Part shown: positions 34,560 to 41,967 of the stretch, piece after piece
How positions within the stretch are numbered: the stretch's first letter is position 1
How the letters are laid out: each line of letters starts with the position of its first letter
Source: JACMNW01 sp031406155
GTDB taxonomy: Bacteria > Pseudomonadota > Alphaproteobacteria > Rhodobacterales > Rhodobacteraceae
Reading direction: 5' to 3'
DNA length: 64,000 bases
Assembly: GCA_031406155.1 (NCBI GenBank)
Contig: JANOGW010000059.1
Location: forward strand, 62,001-126,000
Program-made: the position numbers and the translations under genes
The notes under the pieces: generated by a model
The model's input: the letters and a program-made list of their open reading frames with translations, nothing else
What the model was told of the DNA's origin: nothing
The model's database searches: none

Positions 34560-35383
34560 CGGGTGCCATGGCCAATCGTCTGCCGGACGGGCGGTTGCAT
34601 CTGCAGCACGGGCCGATCGACTTGATTTGCGAAGCATGGGGGCGCGCTGATCTGGTTGAGGCGGGCTATGCGCGGGCGTGCCGCAGGTTTGACGGGCTGC
34701 TGGAGGAACTGGTTGCAGAACTGCCAGTCCTGCGCAGCCCTAACAAGGCTCTGTTCGGCCCGATTGCGCAAAACATGGGCCGTGCGGTGGCCCCGTTTCA
34801 CCCGGCATTCATCACGCCAATGGCAGCGGTGGCCGGGGCGGTTGCCGAGACGGTCCTTGCAACCATGGTGGGGCCGGGGATCCGCCGCGCCTATGTGAAC
34901 AACGGCGGCGATATCGCGCTGCATCTTGCGCCGGGCGAAAGCCTGACTTGTGCAATTGCGGGTGCCGACGCCCGGATCACAGTGCACAGTCATGATGCGG
35001 CGCGGGGGATTGCAACGTCAGGCTGGCGCGGGCGCAGTTGGTCGCTGGGAATTGCCGATGAAGTATCTGTTCTGGCCAAAACCGCCGCCATGGCGGACGC
35101 CGCCGCGACCATGATCGCAAACGCGGTGAATCTGCCGGGGCATCCCCAGATTGCCCGCAGGCCCGCGCATGAGATGCAGGCCGACAGTGATCTTGGCGCG
35201 CGATTGGTCACGGTCGGGGTGGGGCCTTTGACCGCAGACGATGTGACGGCCGCCCTTTCACGCGGGGTGGCGGCTGCAAACGCATATCGCGCTGCCGGAT
35301 TGATTGTGTCAGCGGCAGTTTTCTTGCAGAATGAATGTCGTATTGTCGGACAACTCGCATTGAAGGAGCCCGCCCTTGCCTGA
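34556..35383 (+). CDS. UPF0280 / ApbE-superfamily protein (possible flavin transferase)
   Basis: This 275-residue protein matches the UPF0280 family, related to the FAD:protein FMN transferase ApbE. ApbE-like core elements are visible in order: NNGGDI at residues 115-120, ATSG at 153-156 and ADAAAT at 180-185, where the Asp and Thr would bind metal. There is no signal peptide, so it would act in the cytoplasm, unlike classical periplasmic ApbE. It overlaps the 6-hydroxynicotinate-reductase-like gene by 4 bp, and that protein carries an SGAT sequence, so it may flavinylate it. Activity is unproven. Confidence 0.82.
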   Translation: MTGAMANRLPDGRLHLQHGPIDLICEAWGRADLVEAGYARACRRFDGLLEELVAELPVLRSPNKALFGPIAQNMGRAVAPFHPAFITPMAAVAGAVAETVLATMVGPGIRRAYVNNGGDIALHLAPGESLTCAIAGADARITVHSHDAARGIATSGWRGRSWSLGIADEVSVLAKTAAMADAAATMIANAVNLPGHPQIARRPAHEMQADSDLGARLVTVGVGPLTADDVTAALSRGVAAANAYRAAGLIVSAAVFLQNECRIVGQLALKEPALA

Positions 35384-35951
35384 TTTTGCCGTGCGCCGTA
35401 TCACCATTCAGATCGAAGACATCCTGCATGACGGCGGGCCGGTTGGCCTTCGCCAGCGGGGCGCGATCATGGCGGTGGTCGCAAACCCGTTTGCCGGGCG
35501 TCATGCACAGGGTCTGCAAGCGGCGATGGACGATCTGAAGCCGTTGGGGTTGATGCTGACCGACCGCCTGATCGCGGCCTTGGGCGGGCACGACGGTATC
35601 GATGGCTATGGCAAGGGTGCCATGGTGGGCGAGGCTGGCGAGGCGGAACATGGCGCGTTGTGGCATGTGCCGGGCGGCTATGCGATGCGCGAACGGTTGG
35701 GGGAAAGCCGGGCGATTGTGCCATCGGCGATGAAGGTTGCAGGGCTGGGCGGCAGTCTGGACGTGCCCTTGGGCCATATCAACGCGGCCTATGTGCGCAG
35801 CCATTTCGATGCGATCACCGTCAGTGTGCCCGATGGCCCGCGCGCTGGCGAGATCGTCTTTGTGCTGGCGATGGCGAAGGGACCGCGTATCCATTCGCGC
35901 ATGGGCGGCCTGGAGGTTTGGGACGTTGCGGGCAAGGACGGGCTGCGCTGA
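35376..35951 (+). CDS. AA_synth (DUF1185) family protein
   Basis: This 191-residue protein starts with TTG at 35376, preceded by AAGGAG at a 7-base spacing and overlapping the previous gene by 8 bp. It matches the family called amino acid synthesis (DUF1185), whose function is not established. Conserved-looking stretches are NPFAGRHAQGL, GYGKGAMVGEAGEAEHGALW and KGPRIHSRMGGL. It has no membrane segment. Family members frequently sit beside 6-hydroxynicotinate-reductase-like and UPF0280 genes (recollection), implying a role in the same pathway. Confidence 0.8.
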   Translation: MPDFAVRRITIQIEDILHDGGPVGLRQRGAIMAVVANPFAGRHAQGLQAAMDDLKPLGLMLTDRLIAALGGHDGIDGYGKGAMVGEAGEAEHGALWHVPGGYAMRERLGESRAIVPSAMKVAGLGGSLDVPLGHINAAYVRSHFDAITVSVPDGPRAGEIVFVLAMAKGPRIHSRMGGLEVWDVAGKDGLR

Positions 35952-37306
35952 TGCGCGCGCTGGCAGCAGGCTTTGCGCTGCTGCCGGGTGCCGCTTTCGC
36001 CTGCGCCCTGCCGCCATCGGTGATCCTGACGCTGCCAACCGGGCATTACATTCTGGGCGCGGCTTTGACGGTCGGGCTGACCGCTGTTCTGGGTGCCATG
36101 GCGCAAAGGCTGCCCGCGATGCAGGCGCACCTGATCCATGAACGGCGGATTCTGGTGCCGGTTTCGGTGACATCCTACATCAGTTTCCTCTGTTTTCTGG
36201 GGCTTGTGCTGATCGGGTTTTATGGTTCGCGCGATCCGATGCACAACCTGATGACGCTGGTGTTCTGGACCGGGGTCTGGATTGCGCTGCCGCTGGCAAG
36301 CATGCTGTTTGGCAACCTGTGGCGCGCCGTGAACCCATGGACGGCCCCGGTGCGCATTGCCCGCACCTTGCTCGGCCGAACGCGTGGTATCGGTCTGCGC
36401 CGGTTCGGATATTGGCCCGCCGTGCTGGGTTATGCCGGGTTTGGCTGGTTTCAGATCGTCTCGCTGTCGCCCGACGACCCCGCCGTTCTGGCGCAGACGG
36501 CGCTGATCTATTGGCTAATGGTCTTTGTGCTGGCGGTGGCCGAGGGTGAGGATTGGCTGCAACAGGGCGAATTTCTGACGGTGTTCTTTGGCTACATCGC
36601 CAGAATCGCGCCCTTCTGGCTTGATTGCGACGGGCGGCGCGCGCGGCTTTTTATGGGTGTGCCGGGCGCACAGGTGTTGCGAATGGCGGCGCTGACGCCA
36701 TCGGCCATCGCGTTCGTCACGCTGGCGCTGGCGATCCTGACCTTCGACGGGCTGTCAGAGACGTTTTGGTGGCTGGGGCTGATCGGGCAAAACCCGCTGG
36801 AATTTGCCGGGCGATCCGCAGTCACCTTAGTCAATTCCGCAGGTTTAGTGTCTGTTTGGGCGCTGACTGCAGCACTGATTCTAGGGGCCTTGTGGATCTC
36901 CCGGCGCGTGGGCGGTGCCGGGTCCGTGGCGGGGCCTGTCATGCTCAGCTTTCTGGCCATCGCTGCGGGGTATCATGCGGCGCATCATTTGGTGACCATT
37001 CTGACGGCGGGGCAATACACGCTTGCCGCTCTGAATGATCCGTTGTTTCGCGGCGATGCGGTTCTTGGGTTGCCATTTGTCTATGTCTCATTCGGCTTTC
37101 TTGCCGATGGCACGCGGATGAGCCTGATTTACGCAGCGCAGTTTGCAGCGATACTTGGCGCGCATCTGCTGGCGGTGATGCTGAAGTTGAAACTTACATC
37201 GCGCGCCGGGGCCATGACCAGCTCAGCACATCTTCCGATGACCGCCCTAATGGTGGCTTACACGGTTCTTGGACTTTGGCTTTTGTCCACCGCAAGGGGG
37301 GCATAA
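35951..37306 (+). CDS. Polytopic membrane protein of unknown function in the N-heterocycle cluster
   Basis: I take the ATG at 35951 (451 residues), which shares one base with the preceding stop; the open frame extends upstream only as a shadow of DUF1185. About ten to twelve hydrophobic segments are visible, for example HYILGAALTVGLTAVLGAMA and VNSAGLVSVWALTAALILGA, after a signal-like N-terminus. Polar conserved-looking features are NLWRAVNPWTAPVRI, AEGEDWLQQGEF and the His cluster GYHAAHHLV. It does not look like a known transporter family. A role in electron transfer or uptake for the neighbouring pathway is conjecture. Confidence 0.75.
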   Translation: MRALAAGFALLPGAAFACALPPSVILTLPTGHYILGAALTVGLTAVLGAMAQRLPAMQAHLIHERRILVPVSVTSYISFLCFLGLVLIGFYGSRDPMHNLMTLVFWTGVWIALPLASMLFGNLWRAVNPWTAPVRIARTLLGRTRGIGLRRFGYWPAVLGYAGFGWFQIVSLSPDDPAVLAQTALIYWLMVFVLAVAEGEDWLQQGEFLTVFFGYIARIAPFWLDCDGRRARLFMGVPGAQVLRMAALTPSAIAFVTLALAILTFDGLSETFWWLGLIGQNPLEFAGRSAVTLVNSAGLVSVWALTAALILGALWISRRVGGAGSVAGPVMLSFLAIAAGYHAAHHLVTILTAGQYTLAALNDPLFRGDAVLGLPFVYVSFGFLADGTRMSLIYAAQFAAILGAHLLAVMLKLKLTSRAGAMTSSAHLPMTALMVAYTVLGLWLLSTARGA

Positions 37307-37394
37307 CTTCGTATGATGCGTCGAATTTATTCCTGCCAACCCTAGCCCAACGCGCGCATTCCAGACGCAGCGGCACAACAGCGGAGACTGACGA

Positions 37395-38690
37395 ATGACA
37401 AAACTCTTGATCAACACGACCCCATCACGCCGCACGGTTTTGCGCGGCCTTGCGGGCGGTATCGCCGCCGGCGCTGGCATGCTGGCCATGCCCCGCTTCA
37501 TTCAGGCCCAGACATCGGCGCCCATCAAGCTGGGCTTTCAGTTGCACCGCACCGGCATCGGCGCCTCTTACGGGCGCTGGTATGAACGCACGGCACAGGC
37601 GGCATTGAAGGTGGTCAACGATGCCGGCGGCATCAATGGCCGCCCGGTCGAGATCGCCTTTGAAGACGATGCGACCGATCCGCAGCGGGGGTCCGAAGTG
37701 ATTGAAAAGCTGGTGAACCAGCAAGGGGTTGATGTGGTCTTTGGCCCGCTGTTTAGCCATGTGGTGATCGGGTCCGCGCCGCGTGCAGCCGAACTGAAGG
37801 TGCCCTATCTGGTCTGTTCCGAAGGTTTCCATGTGGCGTCCGGCATGCTGAACCGCTGGACGTTGCAGCCGGGCATCACCGATGTACGGGCGCAGATTTC
37901 GGCGATGGCACCGTGGGTTGCGGCCAATCTTGGCAAGAGGATCACCATGGTGTTCCCCGATTTCGCTTTCGGCTATGATCACCGCGATTTCTTCAAGGCC
38001 GCGATCGAGGCACAGGGGGGCGAAGTGCTGGCGCAGATTGCGATTCCGCCGACAGAGACGACGTTTACCCGCTATTTCCCGCAAATTCCTGCCGACACCG
38101 AAGTGCTCTATCATGTGATGGTCGGCCCGGCGGTTCTGACCTTCGTCAAGGAACTTGGCGAGTTTTATGGATCGGGCGCACGGCCACAGATCTTTGGCTT
38201 TATCGACAGCGTCGAGGCCGTTGATATTGCCAGTCCCGGTCTGGAATTTCTGGAAGGCACGCATTTCTGGGAAGCACACAATCGGTTCAAGCAGGCCGAT
38301 GCGTCCGAGCATGAGACTTTCTACCGTGCCGCCGTCGGCGTGGATGACAATGGCGCATCCATTGCGGACCCCGCCGATGTGGCGACATATTCTCACATGT
38401 TTTCCTGCTGGGAGACGTTGTTCATGATCAAGGCGGGAATGGAGGCTTCGGGCTATCAGACCACCGCCGACCGGCAGAAATTCGTCGAGGCGATCGAAGC
38501 GATGACGGATATGCCGGCAGGCATGGAACGCCCGCAGGGCCACAAGCGGTTCAACGGCAAGACGCATCAGGTGTTTGGCCATCAGAACATTTCCAAGGTC
38601 GAAGGCGGCAAACTGATGCGGGTGCATCAAACGTCGCTGGAAGACGGCGCTTATCCCGATGCGGTTGACTATACTGCGCAACCGTTCTGA
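37395..38690 (+). CDS. Branched-chain-amino-acid-type ABC transporter substrate-binding protein (Tat signal)
   Basis: This 431-residue periplasmic binding protein of the LivK/UrtA type (Peripla_BP_6) has GGAG 8 bases before the ATG. The N-terminus has a twin-arginine signal, SRRTVLRGL, followed by a hydrophobic stretch and the AQA cleavage site, so it is exported folded. Ligand-domain features are NDAGGINGRPVEIAFEDDATD and VVFGPLFSHVVIGSAP. The ligand is unknown; by context it imports the N-heterocycle or a related acid. The 88-bp gap before it is the largest within the operon and could hold an internal promoter. Confidence 0.9.
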   Translation: MTKLLINTTPSRRTVLRGLAGGIAAGAGMLAMPRFIQAQTSAPIKLGFQLHRTGIGASYGRWYERTAQAALKVVNDAGGINGRPVEIAFEDDATDPQRGSEVIEKLVNQQGVDVVFGPLFSHVVIGSAPRAAELKVPYLVCSEGFHVASGMLNRWTLQPGITDVRAQISAMAPWVAANLGKRITMVFPDFAFGYDHRDFFKAAIEAQGGEVLAQIAIPPTETTFTRYFPQIPADTEVLYHVMVGPAVLTFVKELGEFYGSGARPQIFGFIDSVEAVDIASPGLEFLEGTHFWEAHNRFKQADASEHETFYRAAVGVDDNGASIADPADVATYSHMFSCWETLFMIKAGMEASGYQTTADRQKFVEAIEAMTDMPAGMERPQGHKRFNGKTHQVFGHQNISKVEGGKLMRVHQTSLEDGAYPDAVDYTAQPF

Positions 38691-38745
38691 AACCCGTCAC
38701 CGGAGCTTGCTTTGGCGCAGGCCCCCAATGCCCGGATAACGCGGA

Positions 38746-39624
38746 TTGGATTTCGGACCATACCTTCTGCTGGCCGTTATGGAAGGGCTGGTCATGTCGG
38801 CGGCGCTGGCGCTGACGGCTGTCGGGCTCAGCCTCGTGTTTGGCGTCATGCGCGTTGTGAACGTCGCGCATGGCGAGTTTTTCATGCTGGGCGCGGTTGG
38901 CGCGTGGTTTGTCACCCAAGCCGTACCGGGCCCGCCCTGGATCGGCTTTGTCGTGGCGTTGGTGGCGTGCCCCCTGATGGTGGCAGGGGTTGCCGCAGTT
39001 GCAGACAAGTTGGTCTTGCGACGCCTGCACTATGACCCGGAGGCGACGATCCTTGCCACCATAGGCTTGCTGTACATCATCCAGCAGGCCGCACTTTCGA
39101 TTTATGGCCCGGATGCGCGGCCCGTTGAGGCGCCGTTTACCCTGCGCCTGCAGTTCCCGTGGTTCGGTTATTCCGGCTACAAGCTGTTTGTGATTGCGGC
39201 CGCCCTGCTGATCCTGGCTGCCGTCTGGTGGCTGATGACGCGCACCAAGGCGGGCCTGATCATGCGCGCCACCCAACAGGACCGCACCACCGCGCAGGCC
39301 TTTGGGATCAATGTGGATAGGGTCTATTCCGGCGTTTTTGCACTGGGGGCCGGCCTTGCTGCCATCGCCGCCGTGCTGATCGTACCGATTTCTCAGGCTT
39401 ATTACCTGATGGGAAGCGATCCCTTGTTGTTGGCCTTCATCGTGGTGATCATCGGCGGCTTGGGCAGCCTGCGTGGCACACTTGTGGCGGCACTGGTTAT
39501 CGGATTGTCGGATGGCGTGATTTCGATGTTCTTCTCGCCAACTCTTGCCAAGATCCTTGCAACCCTGCTGGTGGCGATGGTGCTGGTGTTCCGCCCGCAA
39601 GGCCTGTTCGGGGCCAAGCCATGA
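38746..39624 (+). CDS. Liv-type ABC transporter permease (LivH-like)
   Basis: This 292-residue permease starts with TTG at 38746 (an ATG at 38779 would delete part of the first transmembrane helix). It has about eight membrane segments with family regions VGLSLVFGVMRVVNVAHGEF and VIIGGLGSLRGTLVAALVIG. It pairs with the LivM-like permease, whose ATG overlaps its stop. Together with the two ATPases and the binding protein it makes one importer. Confidence 0.9.
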   Translation: MDFGPYLLLAVMEGLVMSAALALTAVGLSLVFGVMRVVNVAHGEFFMLGAVGAWFVTQAVPGPPWIGFVVALVACPLMVAGVAAVADKLVLRRLHYDPEATILATIGLLYIIQQAALSIYGPDARPVEAPFTLRLQFPWFGYSGYKLFVIAAALLILAAVWWLMTRTKAGLIMRATQQDRTTAQAFGINVDRVYSGVFALGAGLAAIAAVLIVPISQAYYLMGSDPLLLAFIVVIIGGLGSLRGTLVAALVIGLSDGVISMFFSPTLAKILATLLVAMVLVFRPQGLFGAKP

Positions 39625-40568
39625 CCCGGCATGGCCTGAAAATCTGGGCGCTGCATCTGGGGCTGATCGCGGTCCTGCTGGCGCTGAACTGGGTGCTGCC
39701 CGCCTATCATCACACTAATCTGGCGCGGATCATGGTGTTTGCGGTCTTTGCCATGGGGTTCAACATCGCCTTTGGCTACACCGGTCTGCTAAGCCTCGGT
39801 CACGCCTTGCTGTTTGCTGCAGGAATGTATGGTGCTGGATTGTCGGCCAGCCTTTGGGCATTTCCTGCGTTGCCTGCGATGATTGCAGGTCTGCTGGCTG
39901 GTGGCGGCATGGCCGCGGTAGTGGGCAGCCTGGCCCTGCGCACCAGCGGCGTCGCCTTCATGATCGTGACGCTGATGTTCGCGCAGGCGGGCTACTTGTG
40001 CGTGCTGTACTTCGGCAACGTCACGGGCGGCGATGAAGGCATCGTGATCGGGGCGCAGTCGCGGGTTCTGGTGGGCATCAACCTGTCGGCTGACACGCCC
40101 CGATTTCTGTTTGCATGGGCGCTATTTGGTGCGGCCCTTGTGGGCAATCTTGCACTGATGCGCGCGCCGTTCGGCAGGGTGATGATCGCCATGCGCGAAA
40201 ATGAAGATCGCAGCCGGATGCTGGGATACGATCCTTATCGCACGAAGTTGATCGTCATGGTCATCTCTGGCCTGTACGCCGGGATTGCCGGGGCCGCTTA
40301 CGGGTTGATGTTCGGCTATGTTGGCGCAAGTTTTGCGGCCATCCAGTATTCGATCCTGCCGATGATCTGGGTGCTGCTGGGCGGGGCGGGCGTTGTGCTG
40401 GGGCCCTTCGTTGGCGCGCTTTTTATGTTCTATCTGATCGATATATCAAGCAGTTACACAACAGCCAATCTGCTGGTCGTTGGTGTTGCGCTGCTTGTGC
40501 TGGTGTTGTTCGCGCCACGCGGGCTTCTGGGATATGCGCGTGATCGGTGGCTGCCATGGCTGCCATGA
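39621..40568 (+). CDS. Liv-type ABC transporter permease (LivM-like)
   Basis: This 315-residue second permease has about nine membrane segments. Signature stretches are FGYTGLLSLGHALLFAAG and the cytoplasmic coupling loop AMRENEDRSRMLGYDPYRTK. It overlaps livH and the following ATPase gene by ATGA on both sides. It forms the inner-membrane heterodimer with the LivH-like protein. Confidence 0.92.
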   Translation: MTRHGLKIWALHLGLIAVLLALNWVLPAYHHTNLARIMVFAVFAMGFNIAFGYTGLLSLGHALLFAAGMYGAGLSASLWAFPALPAMIAGLLAGGGMAAVVGSLALRTSGVAFMIVTLMFAQAGYLCVLYFGNVTGGDEGIVIGAQSRVLVGINLSADTPRFLFAWALFGAALVGNLALMRAPFGRVMIAMRENEDRSRMLGYDPYRTKLIVMVISGLYAGIAGAAYGLMFGYVGASFAAIQYSILPMIWVLLGGAGVVLGPFVGALFMFYLIDISSSYTTANLLVVGVALLVLVLFAPRGLLGYARDRWLPWLP

Positions 40569-41281
40569 CCCTGTTGCAAGCGCGCGGGCTGACCCGGCAT
40601 TACGGTGGACTTCGGGCCGTGGACCGCGTGGATTTCGATCTTGCCGCGGGCGAAATACACGCGCTGATCGGGCCAAACGGAGCCGGGAAGACCACCTTTG
40701 TCGGGCTCTTGTCCGGCCGGGTTCAACCCGACGCGGGCACTATCAGCTTTCACGGCAAAGACATGACCCGATTGCCCCCGCATGTCCGCGTTGGCATGGG
40801 CATTGCCTATACGTTCCAGATCACCTCGATCTACGCGCGGCTTTCGGTGCTCGAAAATGTGGCTTTGGCGGTGCAACGGCGCGGCACAAAGGATCTGCAC
40901 GCGGGCACCGTTGCAGCACTGCACCGTGTTGGTCTGGCCGGTCTGGCCGACCAGATTGCCGGAACCCTTGCCTATGGGCATCAACGGCTGTTGGAGATTG
41001 CCATGGGTCTGGCGCTTCAGCCGCAACTTCTGATCCTGGACGAGCCGACACAAGGTCTCGCAAATGCCGAGATCGAGGCCTTCAAATCCCTTATTCAGAG
41101 CCTTATTCCCGCCACCACAATCCTTCTGATCGAGCACAACATGGATGTCGTGATGGATCTTGCCGACCGGATCACCGTCCTCAATTTCGGCACGGTTCTT
41201 GCGCAGGGCACGCCCGCCGCAATTCGGGGCAATGCCGCCGTGCAAAATGCTTATCTGGGGGCATATAATGCTGCGGGTTGA
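40565..41281 (+). CDS. Liv-type ABC transporter ATPase (LivG-like)
   Basis: I chose the ATG at 40565 (238 residues), which makes the ATGA overlap used throughout this operon; a GTG at 40547 and ATG at 40556 are in frame. Walker A is GPNGAGKTTFVGLL, the signature-like region is LAYGHQRLLEIAMGL (a YG variant of the LSGGQ motif, usual for LivG), and Walker B is LLILDEPTQGL. It energises the importer together with the LivF-like ATPase. Confidence 0.92.
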   Translation: MTLLQARGLTRHYGGLRAVDRVDFDLAAGEIHALIGPNGAGKTTFVGLLSGRVQPDAGTISFHGKDMTRLPPHVRVGMGIAYTFQITSIYARLSVLENVALAVQRRGTKDLHAGTVAALHRVGLAGLADQIAGTLAYGHQRLLEIAMGLALQPQLLILDEPTQGLANAEIEAFKSLIQSLIPATTILLIEHNMDVVMDLADRITVLNFGTVLAQGTPAAIRGNAAVQNAYLGAYNAAG

Positions 41282-41963
41282 CGGTGTTTATGCCGGCTAC
41301 GGCGCGGTGAAGGTTTTGCACTGCATGACATTTGCCGCCAACGCGGGGCAGGTCACCTGCCTGATGGGGCGCAATGGGGCGGGCAAGACAACCACGTTGC
41401 GCGCCATCATGGGGCAGGTTCGCATCACAAGCGGTGCGATGACACTGGATGGCGAAGACATTGCCAATCTTGCCCCACATCAGGTGCCGCGCCACGGCAT
41501 TGGCTATGTGCCGCAGGGACGGCGATTGTTCGGCGAACTGACGGTGGCCGAAAACCTCGAGATCGGATTGATGACGCGCAAAAAAGGTGCCGCAACAAAG
41601 GACCGCGTGCTGGATCTGTTTCCCCGGTTGCGCGAACGGTTGACCCAGCAATCGCGTACTCTGTCCGGCGGCGAGCAGCAGATGCTCGCGATGGCGCGCG
41701 CCTTGTGTCTGGAGCCGCGCGTTCTGCTGCTGGACGAGCCGACCGAAGGATTGCAGCCGTCTATGATCGCGCTGATCCGCGATACGGTGCTGGCGTTGAA
41801 ATCCACCGGGGTGGCAACTGTGCTGGTGGAACAACGGGTTGATGCCGTGCTGTCTTTGGCCAATGAGGTGGTCTTTGTGGTGGGTGGCAAGGTTATTGAA
41901 ACTGTGGCGGCGGCGGGTCTGACACCCGACGCGCCGCAGTTTCGCAAGTATGTGGGGGTTTAG
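41268..41963 (+). CDS. Liv-type ABC transporter ATPase (LivF-like)
   Basis: With the ATG at 41268 the protein has 231 residues and overlaps the LivG-like gene by 14 bp; the longer open frame upstream is a shadow. Walker A is GRNGAGKTTTLRAI, the signature is TLSGGEQQMLAMARAL and Walker B is LLLDEPTEGLQP. VPQGRRLFGELTVAENLE is typical of LivF. Confidence 0.92.
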   Translation: MLRVDGVYAGYGAVKVLHCMTFAANAGQVTCLMGRNGAGKTTTLRAIMGQVRITSGAMTLDGEDIANLAPHQVPRHGIGYVPQGRRLFGELTVAENLEIGLMTRKKGAATKDRVLDLFPRLRERLTQQSRTLSGGEQQMLAMARALCLEPRVLLLDEPTEGLQPSMIALIRDTVLALKSTGVATVLVEQRVDAVLSLANEVVFVVGGKVIETVAAAGLTPDAPQFRKYVGV

Positions 41964-41967
41964 GCGC

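Noticed and set aside
35660..35950. Upstream extension of the membrane-protein frame
   Set aside because: It overlaps the DUF1185 gene completely and is Arg/Cys-rich; the ATG at 35951 coupled to the DUF1185 stop gives a normal membrane N-terminus.
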